Of a stretch of 64,000 nucleotides of DNA, positions 48,501 to 59,500 are shown in pieces (position 1 is the stretch's first letter; every line of letters begins with the position of its first letter). Origin of the DNA: Pempheris klunzingeri (lineage: Eukaryota; Chordata; Actinopteri; Acropomatiformes; Pempheridae); the NCBI RefSeq assembly GCF_042242105.1, contig NC_092014.1, positions 2,640,874 to 2,704,873 on the forward strand, in the 5' to 3' direction. A program made the translations under genes and the position numbers. The notes under the pieces were generated by a model. The model had not been told where the DNA came from and searched no databases. It worked only from the letters and a program-made list of their open reading frames with translations.

Positions 48501-51500
48501 ATATAACTATACTGAGATGAAGAGGATTTGTTTGGGATGCAGCCTGATGTACAACATCAGCACGAGTAAGACAAACTTCTTCCCCTCTGGATCGGTGAAG
48601 GACACCATTACCGAGGTTCATCTCCTTCACAATATAGTTAATGTGGCTTTAAAATGAAGGTTCAGAGTCAAGCTGTAGGCCTCGAGACAGCCAGTAACAC
48701 ACGAGTGACCTTTAGATTTGTTTCTGATATAATTCCCAGTGTGGGGAGCAACATCAGCTACAGGATATTTTGAGTTTGAACCTCTTGTTTATAATCCATC
48801 CATTACAACAAATGAACAAGCCCCTCGCTCTGCGTCCTACCCGCTGTCACCTAGCCCTCCTAAATCTTACTGTTTTTTCTACCTGTCGCTGTTGATTTGC
48901 AGACAGGCCCACCGGGAGAGACGGGAAATAAAGGACCTGAGGGCGGCCGAGGACAGCAAGGGAAGGAGGGCAAGCCGGGTCAGGTGGGCCCGCGTGGCAT
49001 GCAGGGCGACATGGGCGTACCAGGCCTGCCGGGGGGCCAGGGACCAGCGGTAAGACGCTTTTATCTCCAAACTATAAATATTTATATCATATTTAATATA
49101 TTTGGTTTGCTGAGGCAGCACCTCAGGGCCACGTTCTATGCAGAGACTGTGCAGTGGCCGCAGAATCACCGCAGAATGGAGCTCACTCCTGGCTCCAAAA
49201 AAACCAAGATGGCGACGGCCATGAAGCCAAACTTGAGGCACCAAAATGGCGGTCCACAAACCAGTGGGTGGTGTCACAGTGGCTCCGTCCACTTCTTATA
49301 TACAGTCTCTGCAAGACTAAGAAGTGGACGGAGCCACTGTGACACCACTTCATGGCCGTCGCCATCTTGGTTTTTTTGGAGCCAGGAATGAGCTCCATTC
49401 TGCAGCCACTGATTGGTTAGGTTTAGGCATGACCTGCCTGTGATTGGTTAGCTTAGCGTCAATTTTCCTCTAAATGGGACCATAATTTACTAAATGTAAA
49501 GTAACGTCCACTTCCTTTTATACGATCAATGGCTTCATGTAATGTTTGTCTCATCACTATCAACAATCTGTGTTCATTCAGGGAAAATCACCAACTGACA
49601 CACACATCAAACAGGTCTGCATGAGGGTAATGCAAGGTAAGTGTTTTAATTCAATTGTTTGGCCATAAAGTGCTTAATCAATGGTGAGTTCAATCTGATC
49701 GGTTGGAACAAGCTGATATATGATATGAAATATATTGTGACTCCACCAGTGGTGAGGAAACTTTGACCATTAGATAACTTATCTTCATGCGGCTTAAAGG
49801 GTCACCCAGAATATAAAAACACATGTTTTGTCACTCAGTTTAAGCAGTAAGTTTAAGAAGTGCCTATAAAAGCTGTAAACATACACGGACTGAACCTTTA
49901 ACGTTGCTCCCTGGAGGAGCGCCAGCTGCTAAATATAAATGTCACCGTGTCCTCCTGTGTCACAGAGCAGCTGGCCCAGCTAGCAGCCAGCCTGAGCAGG
50001 CCTGAGTCGGGCATCGCCGGGCTACCAGGTCCCCCCGGCCCGCCTGGACCCCCGGGCCCCACCGGAGAGAACGGCTTCCCCGGACACACCGGATCACGTG
50101 GACTTCCCGGTCTGAAGGGGCCAGCTGGACTAATGGGACGCAAAGGAATCAAAGGTGACAACAATGTCGGACAGCGAGGTGGAGTCAGGAGGTTTTCAGT
50201 GGCCTGCTGATGGGGGCTGGAGGAGGTCACATGATCAACACTTATGACCCTTGTGACATTGCAATGGGAGCCAAATCTGAGCGGAGCGTTTACTGACAGA
50301 TGGAGCAGGAGAACCAAGAGAGAGGAAGGTCTCATGGCACTGAAATGTGCATTTTTGTGCATAATATGGGACCTTTAGGAAACTGTTATTAGCAACACAT
50401 CCAAAATGGCTGATGGTGACTTGATGATTAAAGCTGCAGTGTGTCGCCAAACGAGTTCCCACAATGCTGATAAAGCCTGTCACTAGTAAATCTCTCTATA
50501 TTTCACAGAGTTTTTAAATCTGGTAGTGAAGAGTTCTACGTCAACCAGCTCTTTATTTTAATTTTTCCATTAAAAAAAATCTCGTATCGAGGGAGGAGAA
50601 CTTTGGAAAAAAAGTTTCTGATGCTAAAAAGAGACTTTGAGGAAGAATTAAAGTCAAAAACAGGGAAGCGATCACCGTGTTTCTGTAATTACTCTCCCTG
50701 CCAGGAGGGGGAGACAAAAGCTTAAGGCCTTGATTCCTCCAACAAACCACACGAGTGAGATTTATCTGACTTTTTCAGGGGAAAAACAAATTAGTAATTT
50801 TTGGATTTTTCCTCCGTTTGGCTTCCATGCTGCATCCAGAGTTCAGCACACAGGCTTCGGTTCTCGTTTGTTGTGGCTGCTGCTCAGTTCTGGGGTCTGA
50901 TTTCTGGATGTTAAGGAGACGCGATATGAGGCCTGGATCTTGTGGATCCACGTCGTCATAGGAGAGGGAGAAGTCAGGACTTATAAACCTTATTGAGGAG
51001 ATCAGCCAGACACAACTGCTCCTCATCCAGCACAGTCACCTTTCTCATAAAACACATAGAGTTTGTGCAGAGTTTTATTAGTTAATCTTTGTTGTTTTTT
51101 TTTTATTTGCATGTGTCCTTTTTTTTTCTCCTTTTAATTTGTTCTTATTTATATCCTGTTTTTTTTGCGATGCTGCAGCGAGTGACCTACTTCCCCCCTC
51201 AGCGACCAATCAAGTTCCTGTTAATGTTAATGAAGGAGCGCATGAGGAGTGAAGCCTGAGCTTGAACTTCAGCTAAATATGGCTTCTTCAATTATGGAAG
51301 TTCCCTTGGTGATCGTCGTGTTCCCTGTCTGCAGGTGACCAGGGCGACAAAGGGGACAGAGGACCCACAGCGAGAGGACCCAAAGGAGCACCAGGTGCCC
51401 CCGGTTTAACAGGTAAATGACAAGCATGACCAAGATATCTGATTTTAGAACAAATGCCCTCAATTCCTCACATTTATTTTTGCCTGAAGGGAAATCCTGC

Positions 51501-52910
51501 TTCAGGTGGACAAATCACTGTCCATCACTGAGGAAAATACTATCATCTGCACTGTCAAAGTCCCTTTTTACGGCGTTTAATACGATTTCATGTCACATAA
51601 TCACAACTTTGGGGGTGTGGGATGATCTGAAATTTAGAATAAAATGGGTGTGTTTTCTTTTTGTACGATTGCTTTAATAAAATACATGATTATGTCCTAA
51701 AATTGTTTTATCCTAAAAGAAACATATCAGTTCATCAGTTTATATGACCAAAGATCTAAAGGTGGGTGTTGTTCGAGATTCCTCTGGTGCTTCTATTGAT
51801 CTAATCCTGACACCATACCTGAGTTCTAGTTATTTATATAAAAAACTGAGAATCTATTTACATATAAAACTTTTTTAATTTAACAAAATTAAGTTTTCAA
51901 ATGTTAAATGTTGTACAAACACATGCAGCCACACAAGAACTTAAAGGAGAACTCTGGTATTTTGTAAACCTGGGCTCTATTTGTACATATTTTGGTGTCT
52001 AAATGACAGGTAGGCACAAAAAGTGTTGGAATTGGTCCAGTAGATCCTTTCAGCCACCAGCCGTGAGCAGGCTGTAACGTGATCCTTTGGGGCAACTGCA
52101 CCTGATCACAGTAGGTCCACTAAAAGTGCTTGTTTGATCCACTGACAGGCTCAGAGTGTTATTCTAAGTGTGTGACAGCATCATGGAAAGGATCCCTACA
52201 GAGAGAGACCTGGAAGATCCTTTTGGTTTAACCACAAACAGCCGTTATATCAGTGTCCTCAAAGCCACCAGACTCCATTGACAAAAACGGCAATTTAACC
52301 TCGCAGAGCACAGGAGTTGCTGGTCTGTATTGCTCTCTTCAAAGGCACCAGACTCCATTAACAAAAACAGTAATTTTACCTCTTGTTGATGTTTGATATG
52401 ATTTTGGTGTTTTAAACTAAGTCTTTAAAACACCAAAGTCACTCAAAGTCCATTGGTCTTGTGAGGTAAAATTACTGTTTTTGTTAGTGGAGTCTGGTGG
52501 TGTATGCTTTAAAAGGCACAGTTGCCGCACAGCAACACCAAAACATTTTTCCCTTATTAGTCATTTAGACACTAAAATATGCATTTACTGGACATTGGAG
52601 ATACATTTATTTAGATTAAGGAGCATTTCTAAAAGTACTGTAATCTAAAGAGTGTAAACAGACAAAAAAACTGAAGAATCTATGTTTTCTTCCTCCTCCT
52701 TCAGGTGAACCCGGCCGAGCGGCCTACGGCAAAGACGGTCGTGACGGAGAGAGGGGACCCCGCGGTGTTCCCGGTCTAACTGGCGTTCCTGGGCCTCCCG
52801 GTACTCCCGGTCTGAACGGCTACTGTGAGTCGTCACAGTGCGTCCTGCCCATGGTGGCGTCGCCGGTTTCTGCAAAGGACTCCGGCATGAAGGGCCCCAA
52901 TGAGATGTGA
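31281..52910 (+). CDS. col9a1: Collagen type IX alpha-1 chain, short NC4-less form
   Basis: 32 coding exons: 31281-31355, 32168-32242, 33062-33100, 33185-33247, 36318-36371, 36477-36512, 36987-37010, 37513-37566, 37701-37754, 38021-38053, 38588-38644, 38721-38774, 39431-39484, 39622-39675, 40123-40176, 40253-40306, 40699-40752, 40990-41043, 41156-41209, 41328-41372, 41481-41534, 41706-41759, 43289-43342, 45703-45774, 47589-47624, 47748-47792, 47895-47927, 48903-49049, 49582-49636, 49966-50154, 51335-51412, 52705-52910. The total is 2064 nt, 687 aa (human short isoform about 678). A signal peptide ([10 protein letters not shown]..., cleaved near CSAQ) leads directly into [17 protein letters not shown]3 is followed by NC3 ([11 protein letters not shown], interchain cysteines), COL2, NC2 ([19 protein letters not shown]), COL1, and NC1 with YCESSQC. 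NC3, NC2 and the [16 protein letters not shown] end match alpha-1(IX), not alpha-2 or alpha-3. Many exons are 54 bp, the fibrillar/FACIT unit. The chain forms the cartilage FACIT heterotrimer coating collagen II fibrils. Confidence 0.94.
32055..32097 (+). repeat. (CAC)n/(CAG)n trinucleotide array in col9a1 intron 1
   Basis: Five to six CAC units followed by about eight CAG units, about 70 bp upstream of the exon 2 acceptor. It is intronic by the exon model, so no polyglutamine is predicted. Confidence 0.85.
34606..35290. repeat. (AGGAC)n satellite array with variant units
   Basis: About 137 tandem 5-bp units in col9a1 intron 4. AGGAC predominates. AGGAG variants occur in small clusters (near 34660, 34741, 34816, 34846, 34916). 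A TGAGC variant appears only in the distal half, at 34971, 35001, 35031, 35061 and 35091 (exact 30-bp spacing), then 35166, 35221, 35246 and 35281. The resulting long Ser-Cys-Pro-Val-Leu open frame on the minus strand is not a gene. Confidence 0.97.
39895..40015 (+). repeat. Dispersed SINE/LINE tail in a col9a1 intron
   Basis: 'gagataagaattgttatgaa ttggtgccatatagtaaata aagactgattgattg' closely resembles the widespread fish tail 'ttgtgaattggcgctatataaataaa' followed by a simple tail. It lies between the exons ending 39675 and starting 40123. Confidence 0.6.
42165..42960 (-). repeat. hAT-type MITE plus LINE-tail insertion in col9a1 intron 22
   Basis: The minus-strand end at about 42960 reads ctgccagtggtggaaagtga, followed by repeated 'tactttacttcactggagta'-type text, like the common fish 'cagtggtggaaagtaactaa' element. 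The other end near 42180-42300 has matching 'aaaagtactg'/'aagttactttactt' text. Inside are an AT microsatellite (42481-42510) and, at about 42538-42720, a 'cagaatcagaatcacgttta ttgccaag' LINE-tail-like piece. Confidence 0.5.
42481..42510. repeat. (AT)n microsatellite
   Basis: At least 15 uninterrupted AT dinucleotides within the repeat-rich col9a1 intron 22. Confidence 0.95.
43343..45702 (+). other. Large col9a1 intron 23, no exon found
   Basis: 2.36 kb between the exon ending SRG (43342) and the 72-bp exon at 45703. I found no additional Gly-X-Y exon on the plus strand. The open frame at 45284-45541 contains single GIQ/GRK-like steps but no collagen periodicity or splice sites. Confidence 0.6.
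45775..47588 (+). other. Large col9a1 intron 24, no exon found
   Basis: 1.8 kb of AT-rich intron without Gly-X-Y coding or recognisable transposon termini. Confidence 0.6.
49115..49500. repeat. Nested hairpin copy of the 'ggctccaaaaaaaccaagat' repeat
   Basis: In the col9a1 intron between exons 48903-49049 and 49582-49636. Outer arms 49172-49226 and 49349-49403 are nearly perfect inverted copies of the 'gatggcgacggccatgaa' text. Inner arms 49269-49299 and 49318-49348 pair around a loop of about 18 bp ('tatacagtctctgcaagac'). About 42 bp (49227-49268) in the left half has no partner. Flanking DNA to 49500 ('aaatgggaccataatttac') matches the reverse complement of the copy near 27700. Confidence 0.85.
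51948..52580. repeat. Dispersed fold-back repeat, copy 3 (full length)
   Basis: In the last col9a1 intron. The outer ends 'tttggtgtctaaatgac' (about 51990) and 'agtcatttagacactaaaat' (about 52560) are inverted. The inner arms 52345-52382 and 52463-52500 ('caccagactccattaacaaa' and its complement) pair around a smaller hairpin centred near 52425 ('ggtgttttaaa...tttaaaacacc'). This is the most complete of the four copies. Confidence 0.75.
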
Positions 52911-53565
52911 AGAGGGGCCGCAGCGGAAAACTGAGAGACTGGAGGAGACACCAGCGCTCAGTGGAAGATTTGTCCATTTGGGTTTTGTCACTTTTCTTGT
53001 TTTTGTTTTAATTTGGTCAGCTCATTTGGAAAGTGATTTTGTTCTCTGGACGCCATCTTTGTGGTTCTAAACTGACATGGAGGTGGACACTGAACAGCAC
53101 ACCTCACCTGTTGAAACTCCTTTACATAAAAAAAAAAAGAAAAAAAAGTTTCATTTTACCTCAATTTTGCCATTTTGCCATCTTTGTACTGTAAAGATTT
53201 GAGAAACGAAGAACTCACTGAACATGTACAAACCCACCAGCCCCATTTCTGTCCGAGCAACAAGGAGGCGAGTCTGAAAGCTTTTCTGTGTGTTTATGTA
53301 AATGTGTCAATACGCAAAATTATACTGCTGGAAGACGTACATTTTGTTTGTGAGTATCTTTGCTGTTTATCCACTTAAACCCCCCCCCCACCCTGTGTCT
53401 TCTCCTCTAAATGTAGGATATGTTTGATGATTTCTCTGTCATGACGACTGTTGTTTTTGTGCTTGGAGGGTGGCGATGTGTGAAAACCTCTCTGGCAGTT
53501 TTATATGACTTCTTATTTATTATATCAAGGTTCAAAGTGACATCTTCGAGTTGTACAAAGGAGGA

Positions 53566-53571
53566 AATAAA
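53566..53571 (+). terminator. col9a1: Polyadenylation signal of col9a1
   Basis: AATAAA after a 3' UTR of about 655 bp, followed by T-rich sequence. No closer AATAAA was noticed. Confidence 0.7.
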
Positions 53572-53589
53572 CACATTTTGATAACCTCT

Positions 53590-55000
53590 TGCATGTTTTG
53601 TATGGACGAGTTTGGCCCCCCCCCCCCAAAAAAACGAGCAGGACTGCGCTTAAAAAAAACTAAATAAAATCTAATTAAAAGTGAATTTAATCCTACAAAT
53701 CCAAACGTGACAATCTTGGTGTGAAGATAAAACATGCCAGACGTTTTGAATGTTCCCTGTGACTCATGAAACATATTTCTTTCTGGTGTATTGATTTAAA
53801 ACAACAGCGATTAGATTAAATTCGTATTAAGGAGACAAAAAATTAGGAGGAATATATATATATTTTTTTACTATTTTGCCTTTGGAGAATAAAGCAGAAG
53901 TTTCAGTATTAGAAAAAAATACATCAGGAGCAATATTTACAATATTTACTTATTTTATATTTTTTTGCATTTTGAGAATAAAGTAAAAAAAATTCTTTTT
54001 TTTATAGATTAAATCAAGTTTGACTTTAATCTTGAAATGTTTATTCTCAACATTTCAATTTTATTATTGAAATGCCAAAACAGATGAACAAAATAAAAAA
54101 ATCTAAATCCTGAGTTATTTTTCTGATTTACTCTTAAAATGCAAAAATACAAATAAATAAAATTAAATAAAATAAAAAAATAAATAAAATCTAGCTCCTG
54201 ATTTATTTTGTTGATTTATTCTTAAAATGCAAAAATACAAATAAATAAAATAAAATAAAAAAATAAATAAAATCTAGCTCCTGATTTATTTTGTTGATTT
54301 ATTCTTAAAATGCAAAAATACAAATAAATAAAATAAAAAAAATAAATAAAATCTAGCTCCTTATTTATTTTGTTGATTTATTCTTAAAATGCAAAAATAC
54401 AAATAAATAAAATAAAATAAAAAAATAAATAAAATCTAGCTCCTGATTTATTTTGTTGATTTATTCTTAAAATGCAAAAAAAAAAAATTTAATTGCATTC
54501 CTCCAAAATATATAAAAGAAATAAAATTCACTGATTGAGTCTGAGATGACTGGATGCATTCAAACCATAAACCAAAGCTCAGAAAAAATTAAAGGTAGTT
54601 TTAAATGTAATATTAAGCTTCAGTCTTCTAAGACTGATTAAACAAAAGCTCTGTTAAACCCCCTCGGTGTTTCCTCTGGTGAAATCAAGCTGAATGTCGT
54701 TCTTCCTCTGCTTTGAATCAGCTGGAGTGGATCACAGATAAAACTGCTTTGGGAATAAAACCTAAATGCTGCTGGCTGTGTTTTTAAAAGTGACCATAAG
54801 GGGGCACATCAGAGGGAGGCGGCCATGACAGCATCCTGCTCCTAAAATCACTTTCACAGCTTCAGACTTCACAGGAAGTGTTTGAAGTTCATTCGACAAC
54901 ATTTTTGCTTTTTTTTTTGGTGTCATTTTCCTGAATAAAACATCTTGTAAATCCAATTTTGAGGCACATTTTAAAACTGCCACCTGATTGCACCACATAA
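53590..55000. other. AT-rich col9a1-ptp4a1 intergenic spacer
   Basis: The convergent spacer. It contains the tandem repeat at 54131-54480, homopolymer runs and short spurious frames. No coding exon seen. Confidence 0.65.
54131..54480. repeat. Minisatellite with ~80-87-bp AT-rich unit
   Basis: Four tandem copies of a unit that begins 'cttaaaatgcaaaaatacaa', continues with AAATAAAATAAA runs and 'ctagctcctgatttattttg', and ends 'ttgatttattctt'. Copies differ mainly in the length of the A/AAAT run. Degenerate upstream copies of the 'agaataaag' type reach back to about 53870. Confidence 0.85.
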
Positions 55001-55473
55001 ACTGTTCGTACCTGGTTTACAGCTTATTAAGTTGTTTTGCCAATTATTTATGAAGGATTAGGTGAAGAAAGTAAAAGTAATTTCTGTAAACAAAATCAAC
55101 AGATTTTAATTTTCCTGTCAGTATCTTTACAACCATTTTGATTTTTTGCCCCATAAAAGTAAGCACGTCTTTTTTTAAACTGTATATAAATATTTAGAGG
55201 CTCAATCAGATTCGATGCAGCTGAAAGCCTTTAAAAAAAACTTTGTAAATTAACTGTGAATTTAATAGTTTTCGTCCATTCACACGCCTTTTTCCTGACA
55301 ACCACCACGACAATAACATAATTAATAACCGCTGAAAATAACCAGCCGGTAACTCTGTTCTTTGTTGTTTTTCAGTGTATCATTTAATGTACTCTCACAA
55401 GTTGGTGAACAGGTACAACTTTGTCGCTCACGGTACTAAATCACACATCCATTGATAGTATAAATAGCCAACC

Positions 55474-55514
<41 letters not shown>

Positions 55515-56576
55515 GTACACATTTTCAAATACATAAAATCATCAAGTATCCAAGTCTTAAGTTACGGACATCAAATAAAAAGGCATACAAAATATCGCAG
55601 ACGTTGGAAGTCCAGTTTGAAGCAAAAAAAGGTTTAAAAAAATAATAATAAAACTGAAAAAAAAAAAAATTAAATCACATTTTGGACATGGCAGTTAATT
55701 AGTAAACAGAAGGTTTGATAGAGAAAATAAAATAAAAACGAGTTCCTAGACTTTCAATTGACAAATATTGCAACAATTAAGCATTTTATATTAAAAAATA
55801 GTTACTGAAAGGGCATAAGTGAGTGTAAGACTTCCTGCACAAGACAAAGGCAACGATTTCTTTTTTTTTTTTTGTCGTTTTTTTTTTTTTTTTGTAGTTG
55901 TTGTTGTTGTTGTTGATCCGAGTAGAAAAATGAAACACCTTTTCCAAATGCCGGCGGGAGTCGACTCCCGCCTCGGTTGCCTTTGTTCCACTTCGATTGT
56001 AAGGCATTTATGGATGAAACCATCTGATTTGAAGGAAGGCATACCTCTTTCTAGTCAGTCTTGAAACAGAACCCTAACATTGAATCAAACGGGGTGTTTT
56101 AATAACTGCTCACATGAAATTAAAAACATCTCTTCTTCTTTCTTTTTTTTGTTGTTGTTGTTGTTGAGCACATTCTCAGGCTATGTAACCGCACTGGCCA
56201 ATCGAAATCTTTGGGATGCGTTTGAAAACAACTAATCCGACACCTTACAATGATACACGACTCGGCGCTGCCCTTCCTTATCTAGTTTTTCGGGCACATG
56301 AAGAGAAAACACTGTGATTCCGGTTCACACAACTAATTTTTCATCATCACCTTCAACTTGTTTTTTTCTTTTTTCTTCTATGTGACACTTGATTTTGAAC
56401 CTGGAGCGGGAAAAAGGGGGACAGTTGAATTACCAATCCTGGTTTTTCCAAAGTAAAATACTTGAACACAATGACTGAGAAAACAAGCCTGCTGGGTAAA
56501 TAAGCGAGTGAGGTTGGATTGAGCTCTTCTGTTGTTGTTGTTGTTGGTGGGTGTTGGCGTGGCTCAGGGTTCGGCT
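55000..56576 (-). other. ptp4a1: Probable long 3' UTR of ptp4a1
   Basis: The sequence downstream of the ptp4a1 stop (minus strand) is not clearly repetitive except for an AAT array (55475-55514), A/T runs and GTT runs (56150s, 56530s). PTP4A genes are known for long 3' UTRs. The polyadenylation site was not identified, so the left limit is a guess. Confidence 0.35.
55475..55514. repeat. (AAT)n microsatellite
   Basis: About 13 uninterrupted AAT units. The polyasparagine open frame on the plus strand is an artefact. Confidence 0.95.
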
Positions 56577-59500
56577 CTACTGGATGCAGCAGTTATTGCG
56601 ATGGCCGTTGGAATCTTTGAAGCGCAGGCGCATCTTTGGACGATATTTCTCCAGGTAGAACAGCTGCTTGCTGTTGAACGCTCCTCTGCGCTTCCTGGAA
56701 GACAACAACAGGACGAGTATTCAGCTCAGCAGCTCAACTTTAAGGCTTTTCAAGACTTTTTAAATCTCACAGTTTGACTCTGGAGGTTGGCTAAATAGTT
56801 AAAGTTTGCTGACAAGAACAGTAAAAACCTAAAGAACACACATTCAGCAGCACATCCACTCATCTGCCATCTGTCCTCATGTGTTCTATGTTCAATGCCG
56901 AAACAGGATAAGAGGCATTTGAAGTCAAAAATGTGATTTCTCACAACATTAAATGCACTTGGAATGGATTTTAGATCAGACAGCATTCAATAAATAATTA
57001 TTTAAGACCTTCCCAAGCAGAATTAAAGACTATTTCATACTTTTAACTAGTAAATGTGAATTTTTTTAGGACCTGCAGCCGCCCTGGGAACAACAAACAA
57101 CATATAAAATCATCTTTTAATCATTACTAGCTGTGATATAATATAAGCAGGATAACGCTCAGCAAGCGGCGGCCATTACCGCAAGACGAACCCCTTCAGG
57201 CTGATTCAAGACCTGCAAGAACCAGCGGGGTTCATTCTGCAATAACGAGCGGCTCGCTGCTGAAACCGATCAAACAGAGAAACCACAAGGAGACCACTTC
57301 GTCAAAGGTAACGTAACCTGCGTGTTTATGTGTCCGTTTCCTTACTTTTTAACCTTAACCCTTTCATGCATAGAGGTGACTTCAGTGTGCAGCTCTTCAG
57401 AAGCTGTTTTCTTGTATATGCATGAGTTTTGATGGCGTAGCTGCACATCAGCCGCTACAGTGAAGCTACTACATCATCTCATCCACTCAGAGTGAAGCCA
57501 AGATGGCCGACAGACAGACAGAAACACCAAGGTGCTCATTTTCTTTCTGTTCAAACCTTCTAGAAAAAGAAACCCTTAGTAAGAAAGATATGGGGACATC
57601 AAGTAACATCTAAGGAGTCATGCACTTGCTAAATTTTCCAAGTATTGATTTTATATTGGGAGGAAATTATGATTAATCACATGTCCACTGAAGTGTACAT
57701 CATGCATCAGTAGCTGTATTTCAACTAGTGGACATGTAAATATATCTTGAGAGAATTTGGGGTGAAAAAAAAAAAGTTAAAATCTTGTTTTTCAGCCTGA
57801 AGATGAATAAAACACTGAGGTTATCATAATTCATGCATGAAAGGGTTAAAGCTTTATTTTTTTATTTGCTCTGGTGGAGTTTGGACCCCTCCAACTGAAC
57901 AACACGTGCTAACGATAACATTTCTTTTGTAGTTTCACCTAAACTACCAGCAGCACCGGCTTTCCTCCATCTCGTCTTTTCTGATTTTCCCTTCCTGCTC
58001 TCCATCTGTGCAGTCACGTAATATCATACATGAACCGTGACGCCGGATTTGATCCAAATCCAACATTTTCGTCCTCATCTTTGAAGCTTTCTACAAAAAC
58101 TTAAATTATGATTTCACAGAAAACACTTGGGACTCAAACAATGACACCTCACACACACACTTCATCACACTCCCTCCACTCTTCCTACTGAGTCACTCTT
58201 ATGTGATATCTCGTCTATTTACAGCCATGACTCATCCCTCCCTGCTGTACCGAACATCCAGTTTCTGTGAGTAATGCGTCGACATAAAGCAGGACGTACG
58301 GGCGAGGCTCCACATCGCCAGGACGACGGGCATGTGCACATATGGCAGGAGACGAGTGATAACGACCTGCTGTACGTGAATCCCAAAGGTGCTGCACGTT
58401 TGATGGAGTGTGCCGTCTCTGTTGCACAGTTTGTTCAGCAGAGAGCACTGACATGGTCGTTTATCAGCTCTTAATGGTACAGCTCAGTCCAAACCCTCGA
58501 TATAATAACCAAACTGAACTGCATTTAAGAGATTTTATGTGTTAATATTAAAAAAAAAGGTCTAATAGTTCACATACATACCACATAACCTCTCTCTTCC
58601 ATTGTTTGGACGGTTCTATCTAATGAAAATGCCCAAAAATGAAATATCTGCAGATATATTGTCAGATTTTTAAAAAATTCCTATAACCTCTGCAGCGCCG
58701 CCAAACAGTTTTCCATCGTCACGTGTGTGTGTCACTTACTGTCGAATGAACTGGACAGCATCTTCATATTTCATCCCACATTCGATCAAGGCGAGCGCGA
58801 CCAGAACAGGAGCTCTGCAGGGGAGGAAATAAAGGTAAAGTACGTCCATTTGGCCAGAAGTTTAATTTAAAACCAGGGCTTTTCATGTCACAATGGGTGA
58901 GTTTGAGCTTTGTTTTCTCAATTCACTAAATCAAAAAGTAAAGGAGATGTTAAAACTCTACAGTGAATTGAAGGAAGGACCTTAAGAGTGAAACGTGCAC
59001 AGAATTATTACAAAAAACTCTGGAAATTAGCTTTTTTTGTCACAATAGTTGTTCTTCCATCTTTTCGTTTCATTTTGGTATAAAACTCAAATCCCCGTGG
59101 ACACTTTCATCCGTCTGTCGTGATGTTTCCTCACTACGAATCCTTACGGTGCTTTTGTCTTTGATTCGATCTATTATCAGAAAGACCCTCATTGTTTTTT
59201 TCCCTTGTGGGAGTTCAGATTGAGATTTTCTATAAAACACTAACCGTGAGCGATTTCATGATGAGTCGTGTACGGCAACACTGAAGGAAATTCTCACGAG
59301 GGTAAATCTGTGGTTTTGTTTTTCAAGCCACAACAGAAACTGTGTGTCTTAATCTATTTATCATCATTTCTTGGGAGGATCGTCAAATACCTCATATCCT
59401 TAAAATCCACCCACCCTCAGCTCAAAGGTTACAGAAGTCAATAAACCAGATTAATTATCAAAATTGAGCCATATGTGGAAAAAAAATATGTTTTTTCATC

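Noticed and set aside
55819-56064. Poly-Phe/Val and poly-Lys frames on both strands near ptp4a1
   Set aside because: They arise from T/A homopolymers and GTT repeats in the probable 3' UTR.
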